From contig CM054179.1 of assembly GCA_028829895.1 (NCBI GenBank), positions 52,215,391-52,279,390 of the forward strand: a stretch of 64,000 bases of DNA, in the 5' to 3' direction. The notes under the pieces were generated by a model. The model was not told where the DNA came from. It made no database searches and saw only the letters and a list, made by a program, of their open reading frames with translations. Numbering within the stretch: the stretch's first letter is position 1; each line of letters begins with the position of its first letter. Source of the stretch: Sinotaia quadrata. Lineage: Eukaryota; Mollusca; Gastropoda; Architaenioglossa; Viviparidae. Shown piece after piece: positions 1-12,060 of the stretch. A program made the position numbers and the translations under genes.

Positions 1-170
1 CCCACTCTTATCAATACAATTATTAAATAAATAGCCCACTCTTATCAATACAATTATTAAATAAATAGCCCACTCTTATCAATACAATTATTAAATAAAT
101 AGCCCACTCTTATCAATACAATTATTAAATAAATAGCCCACTCTTATCAATACAATTATTAAATAAATAG
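1..170. repeat. 34-bp tandem repeat, 5 copies
   Basis: Five essentially identical head-to-tail copies of a 34-bp AT-rich unit beginning cccactcttatcaatac run from the window edge to base 170. The array is cut by the window start, so its full length is unknown. Confidence 0.97.
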
Positions 171-2965
171 CAACAGAAACGACGACATTACCGATAATGG
201 ACGACTTTGTACAGTGCAAGACATCTTTGAATACATAATACAGAAACAAACAAACAAAAAGTGCAACATAATTCGCAACAAGTGTGTACCATTTCCTGTT
301 TTAAGGAGTAACTGACTTAAGAGAAAACAAATGAAACACTTACTAATTGCAGTCAGTCAGTTATTGTAATGAAGCACATTGCAAACGTCATCATTCGGTC
401 ATTACAAAATGTAAATACAGACACGCAAGTGCAAACGGATGTCCATGTAGTTTTAGTTATACAGCATCAGAAAGAAACAAAAAAAACAACATAATAAATA
501 TATACATACTCACACACCCCATGCACAAACACATACTCTCTCTCTCACACACACACGCACACACAAATACTCATCACACAAATATACACACACACACAAC
601 ACTTTTTGTTTCTTATACAATATTTTGTGTAATTATTATTGTTAAATAATTAACTGATGTTGAACAGCATAGATAGATGTTTAATTATTATTTTTATAAA
701 ATATTAAAATTTCCATTAGGTGATGCATACAAGAATCATTATATGAACATAAATGGTAAATATAGATACAACACAGATATATGACACAAACTTACACCCA
801 TCAACGTATACATATACATCATTGTATGCATATACTCGTAAACACGTGCACATTCATACACACACTCTCATACACACGCCTACACAATTACACACACACA
901 CTCACAATGCATATATATATATATATATATACACACAAACGTATGTACCTATGCATATATATCCACACACAATCGCACATACACCCAGACTCAGACATTC
1001 AAACATACATACACATATTTACTCACATGTACATTCAAACACATAATCTAGCATTTTTTTATATGTACATTCAAACATATATATACACACACACTTATTA
1101 CACAGAAACAAATACAAACACAAACACACACACCACACACTTACACACGTAAACACAACCACATTAATATATATATTTTTTTTTAAGGAAGGCAGTCTGC
1201 AATTGAAACTCCAAGAATCAGTGAAATATGTTACGAGTTTTACATCCATCCTTGTCGGTTTTATTCTTCCTGGTGGTCGCTAAATCGCGTAATACTTCAA
1301 GAAGCCAGATCTGTCAATCATCAAGGACAGGACAGACAACTCTCAGGCCAACTGACGTAATCTGGGTATTTCATTCTACTTGAATGCAATATGTGCCCGG
1401 ACCCAAAGAGCAAGCTATATGGAGAAGTTGAGAATGAGCTTTCTGTGGGCACCACTATAAGTCTGATCAATATTCTTGTCAGGTTTCTTTTCGATTACTT
1501 CTTTCCTCACATGAACCGCAATAGACTTCCTCTTTTGGTGTTCTCTGTCATGGTTGGTTCCTGTGAAAATTTTCTCTTCTCAACTTATTCTGAAGAGGTC
1601 TTTCTACTTCTTATAGATCATGTGAAGGTGGTCCTTAAAATGTATGTGGTGGCTATGTTTTATTAACAAATTAGTTTATTTGTGTGGCGAAGTAAATTTG
1701 CCTATCCTTATTTCTAAACTTAATTGTATATAAAATGTTTTCGCACGGTGACGTCACTCAGTTTGAACACGTATTCAGTTGGTAAGCAAAGCACGCGCGT
1801 CTGTGGTTGTTGTTGCTGCTGCTGTTGTTAGGATATCCTTTAACTGGAGAATGGTAAAAACAATTAGGAAAATGAAAGTACTAAATGTATTCCTTTCAGT
1901 AGATCTGAGGATCTAATCTTGCACCGGACATCGACATATTTGTATAAGACTCTAAGGTCAAGGAGTGCACAAGAAAAAATTCAAGATGCAGCACACAACG
2001 TGTTGTCAAGAACTTTCATTTAAACACTTAAAATATATTATATATATATATTAATATTATTAAATGGATGCATGCGGAAGACAGTGAATGAAACCGAGAA
2101 AGCAGAGCAGGAGAAACTTCGCTGTAGAAGGAAAGTAAAGAAGGGTGTGACTTCAAATGGGCTTATTCATAAGGCTGTCAGCAATACAAGAGACAGGAAT
2201 GTTTTCATTGATGTGTAAAAGTAGTCCAGGATCAGTGGGTGAAGTTCACTCTCTGGTGGAGAAAAGAAACATACACAACACAATTAGTGCTTTAAAATGT
2301 TTCATAATTATATTAAAACCCGAAGAGTGGAATGCTAAATCAGGAAGGTCGTGAGTTTCTTTCGAAAACCCAGTTAAAGGGAAATAACTTCAGTTTGACA
2401 CAATGCTCTGCATGCCACAAGCAGAGACGGCGATATCGAGACCATATTACATCGGCAATGTCAACAACTACGCCAGTAAAACAAATAATAGGTTACAGTC
2501 CTGACTGTAATCAAAGCCTTGTGCAATATATTTATTTTGTTGTTTCTCTAATACTAACTCTAAATCCAAGCTTAATGAGGTGTTCCACTTTGGCAACTGT
2601 ATATTACCGATCTGTGGGAACGTGACACAATGAACAAGGATGAGTTTGTTACGGTTATTATACCGATCAGTGATTCACATGCCTTCATTCTTTGAAACGA
2701 TCAATAATCTCCCCAAATCGGACCGATCGCTGTTTGAGGATTATATATACTCTTCACTAGTCAAGCGTGGCGCACGCCTTGAAACGCTCGAAGCGACAAT
2801 GCCTTTACCGATGCAACGCCGATCATAAACTGTTGCGTGCTGCAAGACCATTATCCACTGATCACTGCACGAGCCGCCAATATCCATTACGCTTGATCGG
2901 ATTGCACTGTAACGTAAACGATGTCCTCAGTAGACAATGCAACAGCTGACGGTACCTTCAACAAA
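171..2965. other. Non-genic stretch, CA-rich low complexity
   Basis: No gene is supported here. Bases about 510-600 and 740-1150 are dominated by (CA)n, (CACAT)n and (TA)n, which produce spurious His/Thr/Tyr-rich reading frames. Bases 1686-1740 match the start of a dispersed repeat found again at 27.6 and 40.6 kb. Bases 2330-2950 are somewhat less AT-rich, but I recognise no protein in them. Confidence 0.7.
1686..1740. repeat. Fragment of dispersed repeat (third copy)
   Basis: About 50 bp beginning agtaaatttgcctatcc match the left end of the long copies at 27608 and 40588. Similarity fades after about 1760. It looks like a truncated copy of the same interspersed element. Confidence 0.7.
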
Positions 2966-3045
2966 TTAAGCACTTTTGTCAGTGTTGGTGACGCAGCAAA
3001 ACATATTAAGCACTTTTGTCAGTGTTGGTGACGCAGCAAAACATA
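2966..3045. repeat. 40-bp direct duplication
   Basis: Two consecutive identical 40-bp units beginning ttaagcacttttgtcagtg. A recent simple duplication with no coding context. Confidence 0.95.
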
Positions 3046-3342
3046 TTCCGTCGTAAGGGGGTGGAAACAACGCTGGTGTAATCGTCTGGAAGAAGCAGAT
3101 ATCCGTTATGATGGTATCGGATGCCAATCCAAATGTCTCCTCTCTACTTCGGTTGCCAGGCGTGTCTTTGGCAGTCGAAGGCTTTGGAACTGAAAAGGAA
3201 GTGGGTACAAGAAATGTAACGAGTGGCATTGTTACAGAGCATGCGTGGAGGTCGAGTAATGTCGGGTGCACGGGTAGCAATCTTGACAAAGCTGAACTAG
3301 AGTGTACTAAAACTACAGTTGGGTCTCAAAATGGGAGGTGAG

Positions 3343-3557
3343 AGTCTGTCTGTCTGTCTTTCTTTCTTTCTTTCTTTTTCTTTCTTTTTTTCTTTTTTCA
3401 TTCTTTCTTTCCTTTCTCTCTTTCTTTCTTTTCTCTCTTTCTTTCTTTCTCTCTTTCTTTCTTTCTTTCTTTTCTTCCTTCCTTTCTTTCTTTCTTTCGT
3501 TCTTTCTTTCTTTTTATTTTCTTTCTTTTCTTTCTTTCTTCTTTCCTTCCTTTCAAA
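3343..3557. repeat. (TTTC)n microsatellite-like tract
   Basis: About 215 bp of imperfect TTTC/TTCC tract on the + strand. Open frames on both strands here (Ser/Phe-rich and Lys/Glu/Arg-rich) come from the repeat and are not genes. Confidence 0.95.
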
Positions 3558-3835
3558 CATACATACACCGCACAAAAAAGCATCATACGCAAAAAGCAAA
3601 TAAAAATTCCAACAGAACACCCATTGTCTCTTATATTTTACAGCTATTTTCCCGACATTTCAAGAGTTCGCTACATTTCGACTTACAACTTCAACACGGA
3701 AACAAATTTAATTGACATGCCTGTACACTTGTCATATTTTGTCTGCATATATTATACTTTTATTTATGACACTGAACCATGCTTGCACCCATTGCTCATG
3801 TCACTGGGATTGAACTCGTTGGTCCAGTTCAATCA

Positions 3836-4124
3836 CGAGCCAATGAACGTGAGAGTTTTTTAAAGGTCTTTTCCGAGAAGTGCGAACCAATGAACGTGAG
3901 AGTTTTTTAAAGGTCTTTTCCGAGAAGTGCGAGCCAATGAAAGTGAGAGTTTTTTAAAGGTCTTTTCCGAGAAGTGCGAACCAATGAACGTGAGAGTTTT
4001 TTAAAGGTCTTTTCCGAGAAGTGCGAGCCAATGAACGTGAGAGTTTTTTAAAGGTCTTTTCCGAGAAGTGCGAGCCAATGAACGTGAGAGTTTCTCAATT
4101 AAAGGTCTTTTCTGAGAAGTGCGA
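3836..4124. repeat. 47-bp minisatellite, ~6 copies
   Basis: Unit begins gagccaatgaacgtgagag and ends gagaagtgc, with single-base variants between copies (gagcc/gaacc, aacg/aaag). The last copy carries a short insertion. Confidence 0.95.
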
Positions 4125-5569
4125 GTGTACAAGCCGCTTTGCAAAATAAAATAAGAGTTAAGTCTGAAAATCACTGTAAAACGGCTTTACAGAAACGAAT
4201 AAGTGAAGATTAGGGGAGCTAGATGTTAGATAAAAGTGATTATCATAGACCGAGGAGAAAATGAAATACTGGCTAGTTAGAGCACGTGAGACTATAAGGG
4301 GAAAAAATTCCGATAAAAACAAATGGGCGATAACATTTAGAACGCTCAAAAATGACGGTCACTTACAGAACATAACTTGCTTCAAAATTGATTTCACTAA
4401 ACAATGTGTAATTCTAGAGATAATTAGTAGTACTGTTTTTCTTTCGTTCAAACGCCGAGTCAGCAAGTAGCGAAAATTGTTTTGGTCTTACTATTTTGCC
4501 ATCACATTTTGATATTGTTTTGTGGGTTTGCATTGCCTCCCTTATGTTTTGTGGGTTTGCATTGCCTCCCTTAAATCACGAGTGCGTTTCTTTTTCTTTT
4601 TCTTTTCTTTTTTTTTTTTGTGCTTTGCCTCACTTAATCACGGGTAGTTTTTTGTTTTGTTTTGTTTCATTGCCTCCCTTAATCATAAGTGGTTTTCATA
4701 TAGCCCTGGCTACAGTATTTTTTCATTAATTTTTAAAGTGTTATACATTTTTAACATTTATATTGGCCCCCCAAATATAAAAGTTTATAACAAATATCAA
4801 TTTTAAATTCTAATATAAAGCAGAGTTTACACTAGTCAATAATTTGTACAAAGTGTAAAAATGGGGGTTTTATAGACAGCACGTGACTTCTCCGACCTCG
4901 TCAAATAATATGTATGTTTGTAAATCGGGATTGTGAAGGGAAAATTGAAACCCCTAAGCTGCGTTGGGGGGTCAAGTGAGGGTCGAACTTAGAGGTCCAT
5001 AATCTCTTCTCGTACCCACGTCTTTATGCAACTGCGGGACTAAGGTTCGCTGTCATCGCTCTTGCACAATAATCAGTGTTCTGTGTCATGCGTATTTCCT
5101 GTCACGAAACTCCGTGACACGTCGTTAGTATTGTCATATCTTCATGGCGAATCACATTTCTGGCATTTTGAAATGTCTATTGTTTTAAATAAATGCGTCT
5201 TGATACAATGTATGTGTGTGTGTGTGAGAATAATATGTCAACGGTGATCTATATTGAGTCACTGATGTCTCTCTCACTTCAACGGATTTGGGTACATACA
5301 TGTATATTTATTCATTCATATATAGAAACAGACTTTACGCCGTTTACGGGTTTAATTCTAAACAAATACATATTTATTAATTGGTGTAGATGTGACTTTA
5401 ACGAGTGTAACATCTAATGACTGGTATATGTTCCTTGATGCAGATGCGATTTTAACGGTTTAGGCTATCAACAGATGCATATTTATTTATTGAAGTAAAA
5501 GACATTTAAACGTGTGTAGGTTTTAAATACTTGTATATTTATTTATTGATTAATGTAGATATTACTGTA

Positions 5570-5572
<3 letters not shown>
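4125..5572. other. Intergenic stretch, nothing recognised
   Basis: AT-rich sequence without a credible gene. A degenerate direct repeat containing tttgcattgcctccctta occurs around 4520-4690. Bases 4930-5050 are more GC-rich, but no tRNA fold or conserved protein could be recognised. Confidence 0.6.

Positions 5573-5660
<88 letters not shown>
5573..5660. repeat. (GA)n microsatellite
   Basis: Roughly 44 uninterrupted GA dinucleotides. The Leu/Ser-repeat frame on the complementary strand comes from this tract. Confidence 0.98.
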
Positions 5661-5662
<2 letters not shown>

Positions 5663-6046
5663 CACTGATGCAGAAGGGACTTCATCTGTATACATACATA
5701 CAGAAATTCCATACAAAAGTGAATGAAACATCATGGCACTCAAACATACAGATGGCTGGGAGAAATGTGTTTAAAGGCCAAAAAAGATGCATTCATCTCA
5801 GCAGCATATGATTCAACACTGAAAATAAAAACTCATAAAGAAAAAATATTGCAAATCTCAGTGGATACAAATACCGACTCAAGATGGAACAATAAAACTT
5901 AATGTCCGGATGTCGTTCTAATTACAGAAGAGAATACATTCGAAATACTATGAAGTGCACAAAATCCTACATACAGATCGGTATGAGAACTAACACCAGA
6001 ACGCGCCCGAAAACCAACCAAAAGTAGCCCTTGCCACAGGAAACGG

Positions 6047-6360
6047 TTAAACAGCTGTTGGACATGGAAATCGGTAGCGGTGACGTAATTCCAGCACGAA
6101 GACCGATGATTTCAGTACCACCAAATCTGACAAGGCTGCGAGAGTAGTCAATGTTGTTGTATCAAATGAAATAAAAGAACGTGACAATTTTAAAAAATAC
6201 AAGGATTTCAGATGAGAATTCCAGAGACTACGGAATGCCAGAGCAGAGAAAATGCCGGAGGAAATAGAAGCACTAGGAAATACATTATCTGAACTTCTAA
6301 ATTACCTCAATTTAAAAAATGGAAATCTCAACCAGCGATGTGGAAAGTCGTGAAAAGAGT
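6047..6360 (+). mobile_element. Decayed non-LTR retrotransposon 3' end, copy A
   Basis: Translation around 6150-6310 gives NFKKYKDF, then EFQRLRNARAEKMPEEIEAL, then GNTLSEL, with an internal stop. This pattern (KYKDLxxEIxRLW, then VGALGxxSxxL) is typical of the region downstream of the reverse transcriptase in many invertebrate LINE proteins. The copy is broken and is followed directly by a second, better preserved copy of the same region. It is a relic with no expected activity. The family is not assigned. Confidence 0.7.
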
Positions 6361-6793
6361 CAACAACAACTACATCTACAGCAACAATCATGCCCAGAAA
6401 GAGCATGGATGCACCAACCAGAAGCAGTCACCGAAACAAAGAAGTCAAAGTACTGTGGGACTTCGTGAATAGAACAGATCGAGTGATTCCTGCACGAAGA
6501 CCAGACATTGTAGTCCTCAATAAGTCCAACAGAACTGCAACAATCATTGATATGCTGTTCCAAGTGATAGAAACATAAAAACAAAAGAGAAAAAAAGAAA
6601 CTACCAAGACCTTAGATTAGAAATTCAGGAACTGTGTAAAGTAAAAGCAGAAGTGATACCTGTAGTGGTAGGAGCCTTGGGGAACATAACATCTGAGTTG
6701 GAAGGCTACCTGAATAAACTCTCTGGAAACCACAGACTCGCCCCACTGCTGAAAGCCGCGCTCCTAGGAACTATTTATACCGTCACCGGTTGA
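6361..6793 (+). mobile_element. Decayed non-LTR retrotransposon 3' end, copy B
   Basis: Reads VLWDFVNRTDRVIPARRPDI then VVLNKSNRTATIIDM in one frame and, after a one-base shift near 6552, NYQDLRLEIQELCKV, IPVVVGALGNITSELEGYL and LLKAALLGTIYTV to a stop at 6791. This is the C-terminal region of a LINE-type polyprotein (LWDF..TDR....RPDI, then VVVGALG, then ALLGT). It is better preserved than copy A, from which it is separated by only tens of bases. A single frameshift splits it. The reverse transcriptase and endonuclease are absent, as expected for a 5'-truncated insertion. Confidence 0.85.
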
Positions 6794-7613
6794 GAGTGGG
6801 CAGAGTCTAAAGGACTACAAGAGGTACAGATATAAGTACTTGTAATCATTCTGTGAGTTCCAACGGACAAGGCTGTACTCTTGTAATAAGAATTAATCAG
6901 CTGTAGGATCAAACCATTTGTATTATACCAATTTAACATAAGGTCTCTCTGCAGCACAAAAGAGAAAATGTTTTCTTTTGTGAGTTGAAATATCAATGCC
7001 ACCTACAAAGGGAGTTAATACAAATGTATTCCCGGTCTGATGGCATTTTGAACAAAGACTTACTGTGACGAATATAGCAGAGCAAAATTTCTCCCTTGTA
7101 GACCTCGTGCATTGGTGTATATGGGTGTGTGTATGCGTTTGTGTTATGTGTGTGCGTGTATGTGTATGTGTGTGCATGCGTGTATATGTGTGTGCATGCA
7201 TGTTATATATATATACATATAAGAGGGAAAATATGTGTGTACATGTATGTATATGTGTGTTTGTACGTGTTTATGTGTGTATGTTTTGTATGTGTGCGTG
7301 CGTTTATATATTTGTACGTGTACGTTATGAGAGAAAACAACCACTAGTGGACCCGAAAAGTGTCTGATTCAGTGATTTATCTGTATAAATACGAGAAATT
7401 ACTTAACTGCATCGAAATTAGCAAGTACATAAGTTTTGATCGCCAAAAATTATCCTTAACATGCTACTGTTCGTTGAAAAAAGCCTTTCTGGATGACGTC
7501 ATACAATGACCTTTGTATGGGTGCTGGAAAGTTTTATATAGACAGGTACGGCTATCCATATGTATGAAATTGTTGTTCCTGTTTCTTCCTTATTGTTATT
7601 TACATTTATTATC
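6794..7613. other. Intergenic, with GT/GTAT-rich tract
   Basis: Bases 7118-7330 are a degenerate (GT)n/(GTAT)n tract that creates Val/Cys-rich and His/Thr-rich spurious frames. The rest shows nothing recognisable. A CRE-type octamer TGACGTCA occurs at 7494-7501. Confidence 0.7.
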
Positions 7614-7889
7614 CCCTTTTGATGGTTTAGCCATAAGACTATTATCCAAAAAGTCTACATTTTCTTTTCAACGTTCAGTCAGGATTTTGATGGTTTAGCC
7701 AACAAGACTATTATCCAACAAGCCTGCATTTTCTTTTCAACGTTCAGTCAGGATTTTGATGGTTTAGCCAACAAGACTATTATCCAACAAGCCTGCATTT
7801 TCTTTTCAACGTCCAGTCAGGATTTTGATGGTTTAGCCAACAAGACTATTATCCAACAAGCCTGCATTTTCTTTTCAACGTTCAGTCAG
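7614..7889. repeat. 69-bp minisatellite, 4 copies
   Basis: Unit begins gattttgatggtttagcc and ends caacgttcagtcag. The first copy is the most diverged. It passes directly into the 35-bp array downstream, with which it shares the terminal 14 bp. Confidence 0.95.
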
Positions 7890-8155
7890 GAACAAAAAGA
7901 AATACCACAGCAACGTTCAGTCAGGAACAAAAAGAAATACCCCAGCAACGTTCAGTCAGGAACAAAAAGAAATACCCCAGCAACGTTCAGTCAGGAACAA
8001 AAAGAAATACCCCAGCAACGTTCAGTCAGGAACAAAAAGAAATACCCCAGCAACGTTCAGTCAGGAACAAAAAGAAATACCCCAGCAACGTTCAGTCAGG
8101 AACAAAAAGAAATACCCCAGCAACGTTCCGTCAGGAACAAAGTGGAATACTCCAG
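7890..8155. repeat. 35-bp minisatellite, ~7-8 copies
   Basis: Unit begins gaacaaaaagaaatacccc and ends caacgttcagtcag. The last unit is degenerate. The 3' end of the unit is identical to the 3' end of the preceding 69-bp unit. Confidence 0.95.
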
Positions 8156-8499
8156 AACGTTCGATCCTAGACTAAGATTATTTCTGACATACATGCGGCC
8201 AGCATCGTTATTGATTTACTCAAGCAGCCCAGATCATTCGCTTACATCAAATTAGGTAAGCTGAAGTGAAATCTGTTGCCATGGCAACCGACTTAAAATA
8301 CACGAGCACTTTGTCAACAGCATCAAGAGCATCACTAAGAAAGCACAGACTGTCTTCTAACATTTCTATGCTAGTGTTTATTTTGTTAGTTTGATAGGAA
8401 GTTATCGTACCGTTGTTCAGCATTTCCATATTTGCAAAGTTGTAATTTTCTTCTATTTAGCTTAGGTTTGTATGCGAGGTCTCACGTCAGCTTGGAAAC

Positions 8500-8806
8500 T
8501 GAGTGCTTGGCGTGTGAGAGTTTGTTGTCTGAATGTGTTTGGTGTTTGAGAGTGTTTGGTGTTTGAGAGTGTTTGGTGTTTGAATGTGTTTGGTGTTCGA
8601 GAGTGTTTGGTGTTTGAGAGTGTTTGGTGTTTGAGAGTGTTTGGTGTTTGAGAGTGTTTGGTGTTTGAGAGTGCTTGGCGTGTGAGAGAGTTTGTTGTCT
8701 GAATGTGTTTGGTGTTTGAGAGTGTTTGGTGTTTGAGAGTGTTTGGTGTTTGAGAGTGTTTGGTGTTTGAATGTGTTTGGTGCTCGAGAGTGTTTGGTGT
8801 CTGATA
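8500..8806. repeat. 15-bp minisatellite
   Basis: About 20 copies of gagtgtttggtgttt with variants (aatg for gagt, ctcg or ttcg, and a gcttggcgtgtgagag variant at both ends of the first block). Because 15 is a multiple of three, the complementary strand is open for 116 codons (repeated KHQTLSNT-like text). This is not considered coding. Confidence 0.95.
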
Positions 8807-9195
8807 AACGAAGAAATGGAATGCATTAACAATATAATTAACTACACACTACACAGCTATTCAATATTAATCAAGTACAAATAATGACATACACAATGAA
8901 GACATAGAGAGATGCACAATCAATATAATATTCATTAACAATGTTACTTCAATCAACTGATGTTCAGAAAATAATAATGCACATCACAACAAAGGCACTG
9001 ATCTATTTATATTATTTTATCATGAAATAATTAATTATTTCGGCATTAATACATTTTTAACTGTAAATAATTTGATTTACAAAAACAATGATGGCATTGT
9101 TCGGAAGTTCTAAACGCATTTGTCTTCACGTGGCTGTGTCGTGTAGTCGAAGAGACATTCAAGGACGCTATTTCTGACAGTGGCAAATTTTAGAA

Positions 9196-9257
<62 letters not shown>

Positions 9258-11559
9258 TGTGTGTTTGTGTTCGTGCTGCGTGTGAATAAGAGTGAATATG
9301 AATGTTCTGTGGTTAACTGTAGGCCCAAACTTGTTTCAGATGTTTGCATAATGCAAGAGCATGAGAGCAAATCAAATGTTTTTAAAGTATACAGGAACCA
9401 ATTGCTGAGCCTAGGTATGAATGAGAAGTGTGTTAGGGAGGGGGGCAATAAGTAAGGGGGCGTACAGAGGCCCTTATGAACTTAACTAAAAGCTTTAATT
9501 TATTGTGATATTGCTACCTAATGCTGCCTAGCTTTTCACCGTCAAGGTTATTGCTCCTTTCATTTCACTCTGAATAGTAGTCAATGGGGAGCAATGTTTT
9601 AAATTGCCGGGTTTTCTCACTTTTATTTAATTTATTTATTTGTGTGTGTGCGTGTAGTTACTGTGATTTTAGTTGGTCTACATCTATTAAACTACAACTT
9701 TGTTATAAGTCCTCAGCTGTTCAGGAGAACAATTCCTTTGCAATGAAGGCATATACTTTTTTCAATAGAGTAGTGAAAAAGATATACTATTTTTAATAGA
9801 GTAGTGAAAAAGATATACTATTTTTAATGGAGTAGTGAAAAAGATATACTTTTTTTTAATGGAGTAGTGAAAAAGATATTATACTTTTCAGTCGGCACAC
9901 ACAATGAGAAAATGTCATCTCAATGACACCAAATCTATATAATCCTGCGCCATTGTACCCAGTGCTCTCTGAATGGGGTAGTCGGTTTCCCATTACAGAT
10001 TGAAATTCCTTCATTATACAGCCAGAGAAATCGAAAGACCTACCTGTGACGAGTGTCTACTAGCGTTAAATCTAACTGCACCCTGCACTGATCCCGTTCA
10101 ATGCTAAGTACCCCACCCGGAATAATTTAATAATGGCATGTCGCTATAGTGATAGTTTCAGTAATTTTAAGGTTTGACTCTGTATATGGTGTGTAAGTCT
10201 GTATTTATTTGTGTGCATGTGTGTGTGCATATACCTATACTAAATTACTACATGATGGCACTGACGTAGGAAGGAGTTAAAACAAAGATGGAGCCAGAGT
10301 CACAGGGAAGGGAAGAAATGAAAAAGGATAGATTATAATTTTTGACAGAGAGATAGAGAGAGGAAAAAAAGTCAGAAAAAGTGTAAACGAAATACCATTA
10401 ATCCATATCTTCAGGCACAAAGTTTCGATCCATTTGGTCAGTACTCAATCGGTGAGCAAGACCTCTCTCCCCACCCCCGTCCGCAAGCGACAATCAGCAA
10501 GCGACTACCACTAACCTTCTATAGCTGTATTGTAGGTTATCGGAATTATAGAGACCGTTCCTAAATAGGTTATTATGGATTCTTAATCCACGCAAATTTT
10601 GCCTTTTCTTGTCCATCCAAGCTGATCGAGGTAGTAAAGAAATGCGGGCTTCTGCGTGCCTCCGATCTCTTGAGGTTCTCTGTTTGAAGCTGCTGTCGAG
10701 TTTATTAAAATTGTGTCGCAGGCTTGCGACAACAGATATTTGTTTGTAGGGTGTTCCAGACGCCGGAAGCTTGACTGCTGACAGAGTAGGCATTCACTGC
10801 TGGAGGTTTACAAGATGTGCCGTCATCATCCAAAAGTGTAAAACGTCTTTATATTATTTTTCAATTTAAATGTAATTGTTTAATGTGCATGTGGACTTTG
10901 TGATTATTTTTAGAGGGGGGTTGTGATTTGCACCAGTTTAATCCACATGTCAGTAAGAAAGGATCTAATCAATAAAAAGAAGATTTTACTTTTATTTTAA
11001 AATATATCAACATTTCTTTCGTACTGAATACAATACAATTACTGTGCAGCTCAATCTCAACAGATTTATGAACAAATGATAAAAGTCTGGAATTGTAACA
11101 AAATGAGTGAAATTCAAAATATTTATTCTGCAAAGAAAATCCTACGGCAGGACTAAAAATCAGTCGCCTTTGTGTGAAAACTGGTTCCGCACACAAAACA
11201 ACCCTGATTGTCGCTAACTTACCTGCGTCCGTCGTGGACTTAACATTAACTAACGTGAAACTGCTCTTGTGATACTGGCTGCCGTCACACAAACCCCTAA
11301 GTGTTGGAGGGATGTTCACTTTTGAAACTCGAACTCGAAAGGAAGTGAAAAATGTGTACACAAATCTTGTCAACAATTTCTTTGGTCGACCTGTGAATTA
11401 TTTGCCGTCAGAATGTCGGTTGCCGCATTGACGCAAGGTAGTTAAAACGTCTCCACGACTTTGAGGCTGACAGGTGTTCTGATGGAGACCAGTGGGTGTT
11501 CACTGACTTGCCTTCTTCAAGCAGCCACTGATTTGTTCTTTCTGCTCATCAAAAGACGC
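8807..11559. other. Intergenic stretch with short repeats
   Basis: Contains a (GT)n tract at 9197-9254 and a ~31-34-bp repeat (gagtagtgaaaaagatata core, four copies, 9760-9890). Complementary-strand frames of 99 codons (10494-10793) and 135 codons (10969-11376) show no recognised domain, splice structure or homology known to me, so they are not called as genes. Confidence 0.6.
9197..9254. repeat. (GT)n microsatellite
   Basis: About 58 bp of nearly pure GT dinucleotide on the + strand. Confidence 0.97.
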
Positions 11560-11589
11560 TGACAACTGGTGGGTCATGTTTCTTTTTCT

Positions 11590-11790
11590 CTTCCCCTCCC
11601 CCCCCCCCTCGCTGTCTCACCCCAGAAGCCGCATTAGACTTTTTATCTAAGATATTCTCAGTCTTGAGATGCTTCTTGAGGAACCCCACAGCCTCACATT
11701 GCGTTGTAGTAGTAGTGTAGGGGGCGCTTCCGGCTTCCGCCGCTTTCGCGTTGGGTGCGGGGGTTGTGGGGGAAAGGAAGGGAGTTCACA
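11590..11790. other. CpG-richer patch
   Basis: Contains a C-run (11594-11609), then cgcttccggcttccgccgct and a G-rich stretch, contrasting with the surrounding AT-rich DNA. It lies about 2.6 kb upstream of a candidate first exon (14393) and directly upstream of the TGACGTCA array. A promoter-like role for the CNBD2-like gene is possible, but nothing here fixes a transcription start. Confidence 0.35.
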
Positions 11791-11825
11791 TTGCGTTTCT
11801 TGTGCTTCGGCTTTTTATAGTTATT

Positions 11826-12060
11826 AACGTCAACATTTGTGGCATGTATTGACGTCAGTATTTGTGTGTATGTGTTGACGTCAGCGTTTGCGCGTATATG
11901 TTGACGCCAGCATTTGTGTGTATGTGACGCAAGTATGTATGTGTTGACGTCGGCGATTGCGTGTTTGTGTTGACATTAGCATTGTTTATGTTGCCCTCAG
12001 TATTTGTGTGTATATGTTGACGTCAGCGTGTGTGTATGACAAAAGTGTTTGTATGTGTTA
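11826..12060. repeat. ~30-bp minisatellite carrying CRE-type sites
   Basis: Degenerate tandem repeat whose unit reads roughly tatgtgttgacgtcagc plus a gt-rich filler. Exact palindromic TGACGTCA octamers lie at 11850-11857, 11876-11883 and 12018-12025, with one- or two-base variants (gacgcc, gacgtcgg) in other units. TGACGTCA is the established CREB/ATF recognition sequence. Function here is inference. Confidence 0.8.

Noticed and set aside
3297..3715. Ser/Phe-rich and Lys/Glu/Arg-rich frames
   Set aside because: Translations of the (TTTC)n tract.
8482..8832. 116-codon complementary-strand open frame
   Set aside because: Product of the 15-bp minisatellite.
10494..10793. 99-codon complementary-strand open frame
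   Set aside because: Slightly GC-richer, but no protein family recognised; could be part of an old repeat.
10969..11376. 135-codon complementary-strand open frame
   Set aside because: No recognised domain, no supporting splice structure, and composition like neighbouring non-coding DNA. Length alone is weak evidence.
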